Source: Paenibacillus sp. oral taxon 786 str. D14 (GTDB lineage: Bacteria; Bacillota; Bacilli; Paenibacillales; Paenibacillaceae). From it: 31,212 bases of DNA. A model generated the notes under the pieces. That model did no database searches. It was not told the DNA's origin and saw only the letters and a program-made list of their open reading frames with translations. The DNA lies in contig NZ_GG695973.1 in the NCBI RefSeq assembly GCF_000159955.1, positions 164,437 through 195,648 of the forward strand, given 5' to 3'. The position numbers were made by a program, and so were the translations under genes. How positions within the stretch are numbered: position 1 is the first letter of the stretch; each line of letters begins with the position of its first letter. Below are positions 24,642 through 31,196 of the stretch, piece by piece.

Positions 24642-25661
24642 TTAGTCTTGCGGCTCATTCAGAATATAATCCACGAGTTCATCCAGCGGCACTGTCGCCA
24701 GCGCGATCGCGGTATCCGTTACCCCGTAGTAGATGTAGAGCAACCCGTCTTTGACGACATTCCCCGTCGGGAAAATGACGTTTGGAATCTGGTAGCCGAA
24801 TTTTTCGTAGTACGTTTCCGGCTCCATGATGAAGTTTTTCGTGCGGGCGATGATCTTCTCCGGGTTCTCCAGATCCAGCAGCATAGCCCCCACGCGGTAA
24901 ACCACCTCGTCGTCCACGCCGTGATAGAGCACGAGCCATCCGCGATCCGTCCGCACCGGCGGCGTCGATCCTCCGATTTTGCGCGATTCCCAAGCCATGT
25001 TCTCCGCTTTCGCCAGCAGCTTCGGCTCTTCCCAATGGATTAAATCCTCGGAGTAGGTGATCCACATCGCCGCTTTTTCCGTGCCGTACGCTTCGCCTAC
25101 GTATTCCTCCGGCCGCCGCAGCAGCACGAACTTGCCGTTAATCTTCTCGGGGAACAGGATGTTGTCGCGGTCATTGATGTCCAGCGGCGTCGTGTCGGCG
25201 ACGAATTCCCAGTCGATCAGGTTCTTGGAGGCAAGGATGGATGAACGCGTCAACCAATGGCCTTCCTGCTCGCCCCATCCGTCCGGGTATTTCGGAATCG
25301 AACGCTCTGGAACGCCTCGTCCCGTCGGATAGTAGCTCATTGCACATGGACGCAGCGCATAGTTCATATAAAACGTATCGTCGATTTTAACGATCCGCGG
25401 GTCCTGCACGCTGCCGTACGGGAACCCCAGCATGTCCGGCGTAACGATGGGCTCGTCCTTTACGTGGGTGAAATGGACACCGTCTTCGCTTTCCAACAAC
25501 CCCAGGTAGTTTTTGCACGGTGTCAGCGATCCCGCCGTCCGTTCGATCATATAAAATTTGCCGTTATCGATGATCACCGCCGGGTTGAATACGGTTACTT
25601 TTCTCCATTCAAAACCGCCCGGTACCACAATTGGATTTTCCGGATGTCTCGTGATCTTCAT
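24642..25661 (-). CDS. Glycoside hydrolase family 130 phosphorylase
   Basis: 339 residues of a five-bladed beta-propeller GH130 enzyme. Recognisable blocks are HPENPIVVPGG at the N-terminus, the catalytic Asp87 in VQDPRI, NILFPEKINGKFVLLRRPE near 168, GGSTPPVRTDRGWLVLYHGV near 230, and YYGVTDTAIALATVP at the C-terminus. GH130 enzymes mostly cleave beta-mannosides by phosphorolysis, giving mannose-1-phosphate; some act on mannosyl-N-acetylglucosamine. There is no signal peptide, so it acts in the cytoplasm on imported oligosaccharide. The start follows a GGAGGAGG run. It has its own promoter with activator box B and is followed by the ABC importer genes. The exact substrate is not readable from the sequence. 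Confidence 0.9.
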   Translation of the reverse strand: MKITRHPENPIVVPGGFEWRKVTVFNPAVIIDNGKFYMIERTAGSLTPCKNYLGLLESEDGVHFTHVKDEPIVTPDMLGFPYGSVQDPRIVKIDDTFYMNYALRPCAMSYYPTGRGVPERSIPKYPDGWGEQEGHWLTRSSILASKNLIDWEFVADTTPLDINDRDNILFPEKINGKFVLLRRPEEYVGEAYGTEKAAMWITYSEDLIHWEEPKLLAKAENMAWESRKIGGSTPPVRTDRGWLVLYHGVDDEVVYRVGAMLLDLENPEKIIARTKNFIMEPETYYEKFGYQIPNVIFPTGNVVKDGLLYIYYGVTDTAIALATVPLDELVDYILNEPQD

Positions 25662-25717
25662 CTGCGCTCCTCCTCCTAAACCCCTATAACAATCTAGATA
25701 TAAAAATCTGTATTGTT

Positions 25718-25778
25718 ATTATAGCCCCGGCGTTCTGGCGGAAATATCCCATAAACTTTCGAAAACATCTGAATAATT
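25718..25778 (-). promoter_or_regulatory. GH130 promoter with activator box B
   Basis: Minus-strand TATAAT (25718-25723) has no -35 match. The box at 25744-25778 has direct half-sites (TTCAGATGT and TATGGGATAT) 21 bp apart and starts 21 bp from the -10, the same geometry as box A. It gives a 5' leader of roughly 50 bases. Confidence 0.65.
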
Positions 25779-25796
25779 TCTGATCATTTTTTTCGC

Positions 25797-25840
25797 ATAA
25801 AAAATCCCCAGGTCGTTGCATTTAGAGCAACAATCTGGGG
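25797..25840 (-). terminator. Terminator of the amino-sugar-acid operon
   Basis: Stem CCCCAG / CTGGGG with inner GTTGC / GCAAC (25806-25840), followed on the minus strand by ATTTTTTATG. It lies 25 bp past the stop of the GntR gene and ends the five-gene leftward operon. Confidence 0.85.
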
Positions 25841-25865
25841 TCTGATGTTCATTCGAGCAGCCGCG

Positions 25866-26585
25866 TTATGCGTCATAATCAACGATGTAACTTTGCAGCT
25901 CCGTATTATAGTAGCCGATGCTATATTCGGCCAGTCTTCCTTGGACATCCCGCGAATAACGCGAACGCTTGAGCACGGGCACCCCGTCGGCTAACCGCAA
26001 AAACTGCTTTGCCTCGGCTGGCGGAAGCGACACCGCGAACTCGTCCCTCAGCTTGTCCAGCGATACGCCCCACTCCTCCAGAACTTCATAGAGCGAATGG
26101 TCGCGGAAATCTTCAAGCTCCGGTTCCGAGGGTTCTTTCCAAGGGGCGGCCAAATAATGCTCGTAAAAAATATACGGCTCACCGTCGAGATAATACGCAC
26201 GTTCCAGCTTCAAGCAACGCTCCCCGAACAGCTGGTGAAGCTCGGAGCCCGCCTCGTTGCGCACCGTCTCAGCGCGAAGCCACTCCTTGCGGATCTGATG
26301 GCTTTCCTCCACCAGAATCTCCGTGAAGTGCTTCCATTTCGACCACTTGGAGGCGGCTTTATTGCGGATCACTTTGGTGCCTTTGCCGCTGCCCTTCTCC
26401 AGATAGCCTTCCTGGACGAGCTCCTGAATCGCACCGCGGACGGTGATTTTACTGACAGCAAACTCCTGCTCCAGCTGAGGCTCAGAAGGGATATTCGAAC
26501 CTAGCGGGTATACGCCGTGTAAGATACGTTCCTTCAAGATGTTTTTGATTTGTAAATATAACGGTCTATCTTTGCGGGACAACAT
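25866..26585 (-). CDS. GntR-family regulator (HutC/UTRA subfamily)
   Basis: 239 residues. The N-terminal winged helix reads PLYLQIKNILKERILHGVYP, IPSEPQLEQEFAVSKITVR and YLEKGSGKGTKV. The remaining two thirds form a UTRA ligand-binding domain ending in IGYYNTELQSYIVDYDA. UTRA regulators bind small sugar phosphates or acids, so an intermediate of the operon is the likely inducer. It is the last gene of the operon, 14 bp after the kinase; GTG at 26588 is an alternative start. The 12-bp palindrome at 30637-30648 in the operon leader is a candidate operator. Confidence 0.88.
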   Translation of the reverse strand: MLSRKDRPLYLQIKNILKERILHGVYPLGSNIPSEPQLEQEFAVSKITVRGAIQELVQEGYLEKGSGKGTKVIRNKAASKWSKWKHFTEILVEESHQIRKEWLRAETVRNEAGSELHQLFGERCLKLERAYYLDGEPYIFYEHYLAAPWKEPSEPELEDFRDHSLYEVLEEWGVSLDKLRDEFAVSLPPAEAKQFLRLADGVPVLKRSRYSRDVQGRLAEYSIGYYNTELQSYIVDYDA

Positions 26586-26599
26586 CACGAACCTGTTCC

Positions 26600-27622
26600 C
26601 TACCTTTCCACATCGCCAGCGGCGGATTGCTCCATCGCCCGAAGGATTTCGGCCTCCGTCGCCATCGGGGTATCGCCCGGCACGGTATGGGCCAGCATGC
26701 CCGCTGCCGCCGCAAACCGGACAGTCTTCTCCAGGGCAAAGCCCTGCAACTCCCCATGGATAATCCCGCTCGCAAAAGCGTCTCCTGCCCCTATTCTATC
26801 ATAGACGGAGAACGTGAGCTGATCAGAGAACGCAAAACGTTCCCCCTTGTACAGAAATCCGCGCAGCGAATGCGTATTGTTGCTGTGGATTTGGCGGTGC
26901 GTTCCGGCAATTACGGAAATGCCGTAGTTTGCTGCCACGGCCGGAATCAGCTCCTTCAGCTGCTCCTCCCGGTCCTGTTGGTCCGTGGCCATTCCCAAGG
27001 TCAGCAGCGCGTCTTTTTCATTCATCATCACGATGTCCGCCAACCGCAGCATCGCTTCATAATGCGGTTTCGCCTGGGCATATCCGCCTTCTCCCCAAAG
27101 GGACGGCCGGTAGTTGCAATCAAAAATCACCCTGCCCCCCTGCCGCTTAACCGCTTCGGCGAGCGCCTTCATGTGGGATCGTACGCCGTCGTTCATTGCC
27201 AGCGTAATCCCGTCGAAATGGATCGCCTCCATGCTGGCGGCGATGTTTTCGAAATCGTAGGTTCCTTCCGGCGCGGTGTTAAAGCTACTGTCCAACCGGT
27301 TCGAGTATGTGACGCGGCTGGGACGCACACCAAAGCCGTTCTCCAAAAAGTACATGCCTACGTACTTGCCTCCCCGGACAACGTGGGCGGTGTCAATGCC
27401 CAGCTTGCGTAGATAGGCGACGGCGGCATCGCCCAGCGGATTATCCGGCAACCGCGTAACCAGTGCACCAACATGCCCATAGCGGGATAAGGCCGACACC
27501 ACATTTACTCCGGTACCTGAAAAAGAATACTTCAACGTATCCGCCTGCGCTAACGTCTCGTACCCCGGGACCTGCAGACGCATCATCACTTCACCGAAGG
27601 CTGCTATGCGGCGGTTAGGCAT
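26600..27622 (-). CDS. PfkB-family sugar kinase, 2-keto-3-deoxygluconate kinase-like
   Basis: About 340 residues. N-terminal IAAFGEVMMRL, FSGTGVNVVSALSRYG near 30, FDCNYRPSLW near 145 (the NYRP motif common in KDG kinases), and the PfkB signature DRIGAGDAFASGIIHGEL near 280 with the catalytic Asp. It would phosphorylate 2-keto-3-deoxy-D-gluconate to the 6-phosphate, which the upstream aldolase then cleaves. The start is uncertain: ATG at 27628 or, with a GGCGG element before it, 27622. Both lie inside the end of the aldolase gene, so translation is probably coupled. Substrate assignment is from motif and context. Confidence 0.85.
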   Translation of the reverse strand: MPNRRIAAFGEVMMRLQVPGYETLAQADTLKYSFSGTGVNVVSALSRYGHVGALVTRLPDNPLGDAAVAYLRKLGIDTAHVVRGGKYVGMYFLENGFGVRPSRVTYSNRLDSSFNTAPEGTYDFENIAASMEAIHFDGITLAMNDGVRSHMKALAEAVKRQGGRVIFDCNYRPSLWGEGGYAQAKPHYEAMLRLADIVMMNEKDALLTLGMATDQQDREEQLKELIPAVAANYGISVIAGTHRQIHSNNTHSLRGFLYKGERFAFSDQLTFSVYDRIGAGDAFASGIIHGELQGFALEKTVRFAAAAGMLAHTVPGDTPMATEAEILRAMEQSAAGDVER

Positions 27623-28370
27623 AAGCATCCGCCAGCTGTTTCATGATTTTGGTCAGCTGCAGCACGTCTTCGGTGCGGGTGTAACCGGTCTCCTTGTCGA
27701 TGATCGAGGTATATACGTGCGGAATGACCTGCGGTACGCCGGATTCCAAGGCAATGCGCAGGATCGGCTCGAAATTGTCCAGGTCGATTCCACCGGTCGG
27801 CTCCAGCGCAAAATTTTCCTTCGCACAAGCAGCCGCCACCGCGCGAAGCTCTTCTTCGCGGCTTAAGCCTTGCATCGGGAAATATTTAAGCGCGTTGCCG
27901 CCCATATCACGCACCAGCGCGATCGCCGCTTCAACCGGAACGATCGCCGGCTTCTCCTGGGCGGCGCTGGCCGGGCCGGTGGAGATGTTCACGTATCCCG
28001 GTTGCCCTGTCGGGGATACCAGGCTGTTGATCCAGCTGTCTTGCCCGCCAAGATTCGCCCGGGTCGCCCCAACAGCCGGGAACACCTGATTGATGTGGCT
28101 GCCGGCATAACGCTTGGCGATCTCGGCAACAACTGCCGCTTGGCGATTATCGCCGGCGCCAAGGCCAATCGACACCGCATCGTCGATTTCTCGGCCGTAT
28201 GCTTGCATCGCTGTTACGGCTTCCTCAACAGTAGGGTAGTCCTTGGAAAGGACCCCAACGAGAACATGACCTTCCGCGGCTTCGAACACTGCCTTGGCGT
28301 TCGCAATATCTTTAGCTAGTACGTTGAGGGCTACCCGATTTTTATAAAAACGTTTTGCGATTTGCGACAT
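27615..28370 (-). CDS. KDGP aldolase (DgaF-like)
   Basis: 251 residues of the DgaF-type TIM-barrel aldolase family, which cleaves 2-keto-3-deoxygluconate-6-phosphate to pyruvate and glyceraldehyde-3-phosphate. Recognisable segments are VALNVLAKDIANAKAVFEA at the N-terminus, SIGLGAGDN near 80, the GGQDSWINSLVSPTG region, LKYFPMQGL and EPTGGIDLDNF. The ATG at 28370 lies 8 bases after GGAGG and one base after the stop of the ammonia-lyase gene, so the two are tightly coupled. The frame open to 28409 is not needed. Together with the lyase and kinase it forms a complete route from an amino-sugar acid to central metabolism. Confidence 0.87.
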   Translation of the reverse strand: MSQIAKRFYKNRVALNVLAKDIANAKAVFEAAEGHVLVGVLSKDYPTVEEAVTAMQAYGREIDDAVSIGLGAGDNRQAAVVAEIAKRYAGSHINQVFPAVGATRANLGGQDSWINSLVSPTGQPGYVNISTGPASAAQEKPAIVPVEAAIALVRDMGGNALKYFPMQGLSREEELRAVAAACAKENFALEPTGGIDLDNFEPILRIALESGVPQVIPHVYTSIIDKETGYTRTEDVLQLTKIMKQLADAYA

Positions 28371-28371
28371 C

Positions 28372-29475
28372 TTAACGTCCTCCTGCCAATTCGCGAATTT
28401 TTGCCGCAATGATCTGGATATCGTCCCCCATCAGCGGGCGAGGATCGATATCAAAATACCCTTGTCTAACTCCATAATCCCGGGTGTAAATGGCAATTTC
28501 GCCGGTTTGCAGCGCATGTACCATCTCCTTCGCCGTCATTCCGGCTTGCTGCGGGTCGACCTGCACCCGGGCCCGGTAAATCGCTCGCCCGGCTTCGTCC
28601 TGCACGATGGAGACCCGGATTCCCGGGAGCTCACTCAACGGCATCAAGGTCTGCAAAGCCTCTTTCTCGCGCTCGCTGTTGTCTGGTTTGACGGCGTATT
28701 CGTCCAGAGCTTGCAGCAGACCAAAGGTCGTTTCCTTGCCCACCTTCATGCTCCGACCAATGCCGTGCAGCTGTACCTTCACCCATTCGATGTACGTGCG
28801 TTTTCCGGCAACGATACCGGAGGTCGGGCCCTCGATCGCCTTGGAGCCGCTGTAAATGGCCAGGTCGGAGAACTTCACGTATTTTTGCAGATCCTCCTCC
28901 GCCGCTGCGTCGACGATCATCGGTATTTGATTCCGTTTCGCGACCTCCCACGCCTCTTCGACGGAGATCATGTTCTTCTGCACGGCGTGGTGCGATTTCA
29001 CATATAGAATCGCCGCGGTTCTGTCGCCGATCGCGTCTTCGATGTGCTCGGCCCGCCCTTCGTTAGCGTAGCCAACCTCAACCAGCTTGCCGCCGCCGAG
29101 GTACACCATCGTTTCCACGGGAGCGCCGTACTGCACGTTGTGGCCCTTCAGCATAATGATTTCGTTACGGGGGATTTCCTCCTGATGCAGACGTAAGCTT
29201 TTACGCCGGTCGCCCTGCGTCACAATCGCCGCTACCGACAAAGCGATGCCGCTGGAGGCCGAGTTTACGACCACCGCCGCCTCCGATCCCACGTGCTTGG
29301 CGACATAGTCTCCCGCCTTGTCAACGAGGTCGGCGATTTCGACGTAGCTTTGGCCGCCGCGCTTCATCGCTTCCATCACCGTGTCACTTGGCGCGGATAC
29401 ACCAAGGATGCTCATCCGCCCGCTGGCGTTGATCACGCGCTTAAGCCCGTACTTTGCATTCAATGAATTTTCCAT
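28372..29475 (-). CDS. DgaE-like PLP-dependent ammonia lyase (SelA-like fold)
   Basis: 367 residues. The fold is that of SelA-like PLP enzymes: RVINASGRMSILG near 13, VNSASSGIALSVAAIV near 70, VDAAAEEDL (Asp189) and the PLP lysine in SGSKAIEGPTSG (Lys212). DgaE of Salmonella removes ammonia from D-glucosaminate-6-phosphate to give KDGP. Here there is no PTS, and a KDG-type kinase is in the operon, so the enzyme may act on an unphosphorylated amino-sugar acid; this is inference. The ATG follows GGAG by 9 bases and overlaps the end of the amidohydrolase gene by 35 bp, showing close coupling. Confidence 0.87.
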   Translation of the reverse strand: MENSLNAKYGLKRVINASGRMSILGVSAPSDTVMEAMKRGGQSYVEIADLVDKAGDYVAKHVGSEAAVVVNSASSGIALSVAAIVTQGDRRKSLRLHQEEIPRNEIIMLKGHNVQYGAPVETMVYLGGGKLVEVGYANEGRAEHIEDAIGDRTAAILYVKSHHAVQKNMISVEEAWEVAKRNQIPMIVDAAAEEDLQKYVKFSDLAIYSGSKAIEGPTSGIVAGKRTYIEWVKVQLHGIGRSMKVGKETTFGLLQALDEYAVKPDNSEREKEALQTLMPLSELPGIRVSIVQDEAGRAIYRARVQVDPQQAGMTAKEMVHALQTGEIAIYTRDYGVRQGYFDIDPRPLMGDDIQIIAAKIRELAGGR

Positions 29476-30556
29476 GGACGATCACTCCTTTAGCTTCGAT
29501 ACGGCGGTTCGAGACGCGCCGTTCTCCTTCCGAATCAACGAGTTCCACAGGTTCTTCCTTAACGGCAAACAACGTTAAATGGGCCGGGTCCCCGACCTGT
29601 ATACGGCCAAGCTCTTCTCGGCCCAGCCATTGTGCGGCACGAGTGGTTACCGCAGCAATAACTTCTTCAAGCGGATAACCGAGATAGAGGAATTTGCTTA
29701 ACACATTGGCCATACTGTACACCGGACCGTTCAGCCGGTTCCCCCGGTAGATGTCGGTGCTGATCGTGTCGGGGTGGATCCCTTGTCGCTTCGCCGCCTC
29801 GGCCACCCGAAACGAGAAGCTCGCCGTGCCATGGCCCACATCAAGATGCACCCCTCGGCCGATCGCCTCGGTTAACACCGGGAGCGGTTCGCCCGCTTCG
29901 TCAAACAAATTGTTCGCTTTACCGTTGAGATAATGGGTAATGATATCTTTTCGTTGCAACAGCGGAATGACCTCCCTGATATCGGGCGGCGCCGATCCGA
30001 TATGCACCATAAGCGGCATTCCTGTCTCAAGCGACAGCTCCCGCGAGATGCGCAGCGGAGTGACCCCGTTTTCGCGGACTACGCTTTGGCTGATTCGCGC
30101 TTTCAGGCCAACGATGGAGTCGCGATAATCGGCGAGCGCGGCCTTCAGGAGCTCACGGTCGATCCAAGCTAATTCAGACAGCTCGTCGATGCGTTTCAGA
30201 CCGATCCGCGAGATGTTCAAAAAAGCCAGCAAATTGGTCTCCGCCCGCTTGCCGCTGGCCACAAGATCGCCAATCCGGTCCGCGCCGCAGCTGCCAGCGT
30301 CCACGATCGTCGTGACGCCTTGCTTCACGCCGATCTCATCAATTTCATCGCCATACGGGTCGAATTCCGGAAACGCGTGGACATGCATATCGATCCAACC
30401 GCTGGACACGTATAGGTCGGTCCCATCCCATTCCCGATCGCCGCGAGCCTGACCGGCTCCAGTGATCTCAGCGATGATGCCGTCCTCGATAACGATGTCG
30501 ATCTCTTCCCCGTTAACTCTTTTGAGATGGCGGTAAACGACTCTTTCCTTCATCAT
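29441..30556 (-). CDS. Amidohydrolase/deacetylase-family metallohydrolase (EF_0837-like)
   Basis: 371 residues of the amidohydrolase superfamily. The binuclear metal site is visible: DMHVH (His58, His60), GLKARIS (Lys152, probably carbamylated), MVHIG (His185), ITHYLNG (His208) and the final STDIY (Asp268); DVGHG (His242) is also conserved. The relatives that sit next to DgaE/DgaF-type genes are annotated as deacetylases. Removing an acyl group from an N-acylated amino-sugar acid would make the substrate for the next enzyme in the operon. It is the first gene; ATG at 30556 lies 6 bases after GAGG, with a second ATG directly after it. The substrate is not established. Confidence 0.87.
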   Translation of the reverse strand: MMKERVVYRHLKRVNGEEIDIVIEDGIIAEITGAGQARGDREWDGTDLYVSSGWIDMHVHAFPEFDPYGDEIDEIGVKQGVTTIVDAGSCGADRIGDLVASGKRAETNLLAFLNISRIGLKRIDELSELAWIDRELLKAALADYRDSIVGLKARISQSVVRENGVTPLRISRELSLETGMPLMVHIGSAPPDIREVIPLLQRKDIITHYLNGKANNLFDEAGEPLPVLTEAIGRGVHLDVGHGTASFSFRVAEAAKRQGIHPDTISTDIYRGNRLNGPVYSMANVLSKFLYLGYPLEEVIAAVTTRAAQWLGREELGRIQVGDPAHLTLFAVKEEPVELVDSEGERRVSNRRIEAKGVIVHGKFIECKVRA

Positions 30557-30636
30557 AGCTCGCCTCTTTTTAATGGATCGTTGTCATGCCTGCCTCCGAT
30601 TGGATTTAGCATAACACGGAATTTCGCTCTTGAGAA

Positions 30637-30648
30637 TATAACGTTATA
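30637..30648. promoter_or_regulatory. 12-bp palindrome in the operon leader, candidate GntR operator
   Basis: TATAACGTTATA is a perfect palindrome downstream of the predicted start of transcription and about 80 bp before the first gene. A repressor bound here would block elongation. The GntR/UTRA protein encoded by the last gene of the operon is the natural candidate. No binding data exist in the sequence. Confidence 0.4.
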
Positions 30649-30684
30649 ATGTTTTGCTGTTGCATTTCTCTTACGCTTAATTTA

Positions 30685-30745
30685 ATCTTAACCTCCCGGG
30701 AGTTCATGAAATATCCCACGAAATTACGATAATATCCGAAAAAGT
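30685..30745 (-). promoter_or_regulatory. Promoter of the amino-sugar-acid operon with activator box C
   Basis: Minus-strand TAAGAT (30685-30690) as -10, no -35 match, and a box at 30711-30745 with half-sites TTCGGATAT and TCGTGGGATAT. The distance from box to -10 is 21 bp, identical to boxes A and B. The leader would be about 120 bases and contains the palindrome at 30637-30648. Confidence 0.6.
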
Positions 30746-30770
30746 TGTAAATTTACACTGTGCATTAAGC

Positions 30771-30807
30771 AAAAAAACCCCCGTATCACTTTGCAAGTGA
30801 CCGGGGG
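30771..30807 (-). terminator. Intrinsic terminator left of the toxin gene
   Basis: CCCCCG / CGGGGG (30778-30783, 30802-30807) with inner TCACTT / AAGTGA; on the minus strand it is followed by seven T. It would stop leftward transcripts, for example antisense RNA read-through, before the amino-sugar-acid promoter. Confidence 0.8.
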
Positions 30808-30848
30808 ATTCTAGTAATTCGCAGCTTTTATACTAACTCTACCAAATA

Positions 30849-30857
30849 TGGTATAAT
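30849..30857 (+). promoter_or_regulatory. Toxin promoter (extended -10)
   Basis: TGGTATAAT is a perfect extended -10 element (TGN plus TATAAT). A -35 at 17-19 bp is weak. It would give a leader of about 55-60 bases before the toxin start. Confidence 0.6.
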
Positions 30858-30897
30858 AGTCCTGACAACAGAAGGCTTAGATGGGTGGTCGGCTAGT

Positions 30898-30911
30898 CTC
30901 CCCGATGGGAG
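30898..30911 (+). promoter_or_regulatory. Hairpin that covers the toxin ribosome binding site
   Basis: CTCCC and GGGAG pair around the loop CGAT. The descending arm contains most of the GGAGG of the toxin gene, so folding would hide the ribosome binding site. Hidden binding sites are common in type I toxin messages. Confidence 0.5.
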
Positions 30912-30920
30912 GTGATGCCT

Positions 30921-31034
30921 GTGGAGGTTAAAGACGCACTGTCTCTGATGATCCAATTCGGAGCGCTATTAATAGCACTCATCGGTTTGGTCATTACGAT
31001 CGTAGCTACGTCAAACCAAAACAAAAAGAAATAG
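30921..31034 (+). CDS. Putative holin-like toxin of a type I toxin-antitoxin system
   Basis: A 37-residue peptide too short for ordinary gene calling. It begins MEVKDALSLMIQFG, has a single membrane helix of about 20 residues (ALLIALIGLVITIVAT), and ends in a basic NQNKKK tail, the pattern of TxpA/Fst-like membrane toxins widespread in Bacillota. The start is GTG at 30921, 8 bases after GGAGG; the ATG at 30915 is only 2 bases from it and unlikely. Its 3' end is overlapped by a convergent antisense RNA and by a bidirectional hairpin. Overproduction of such peptides damages the membrane, and the antisense RNA prevents this. Confidence 0.85.
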   Translation: MEVKDALSLMIQFGALLIALIGLVITIVATSNQNKKK

Positions 31035-31065
31035 ACCCCCCATTTGTGGTAGGTAAGGGTCTATT
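31030..31065. terminator. Bidirectional hairpin at the toxin stop codon; terminator of the antisense RNA
   Basis: Nine base pairs AATAGACCC / GGGTCTATT; the left arm contains the toxin stop codon. On the minus strand it is followed by TCTTTTTG, a good terminator for the antisense RNA; on the plus strand the following CCTTTT is weaker. Confidence 0.65.
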
Positions 31066-31110
31066 CCTTTTACCAACTACAGCCGACCGCTCTTCAAAGC
31101 GGCTGTTGTT

Positions 31111-31150
31111 AGAGTGAAGATGTTCCCGCATCTTCACTCTTTATTTTATG
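31111..31150 (+). terminator. Terminator of the toxin message
   Basis: A perfect 12-bp stem AGAGTGAAGATG / CATCTTCACTCT with a 6-base loop, followed by TTATTTTAT. It would end the plus-strand toxin transcript about 110 bases after the stop codon, inside the antisense RNA gene, so that the two RNAs overlap by about 100 bases or more. Confidence 0.8.
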
Positions 31151-31166
31151 GAGATTATTTGCTTTC

Positions 31167-31196
31167 ATTCTATCACAAAGAAAAACGTATTGACAA
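31167..31196 (-). promoter_or_regulatory. Promoter of the antisense antitoxin RNA
   Basis: TTGTCA, 18-base spacer, TAGAAT on the minus strand: a good SigA-type match and stronger in the -35 than the toxin promoter, as expected for an antitoxin that must be in excess. Confidence 0.6.

Larger units (their letters stand above)
31020..31160 (-). ncRNA. Antisense antitoxin RNA (RatA-like), predicted
   Basis: A minus-strand promoter TTGTCA (31191-31196), 18-base spacer, TAGAAT (31167-31172) would start an RNA near 31160. It runs leftward through two stem-loops and ends at the hairpin 31030-31065, which on this strand is followed by TCTTTTTG. The RNA would be about 140 bases and complementary to the 3' end of the toxin message, the layout known for TxpA/RatA. 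Ends are inferred. Confidence 0.65.

Noticed and set aside
31190..31195. Plus-strand TTGACA at the right edge
   Set aside because: A perfect -35, but a -10 at the usual distance would lie beyond the window, so it cannot be called.
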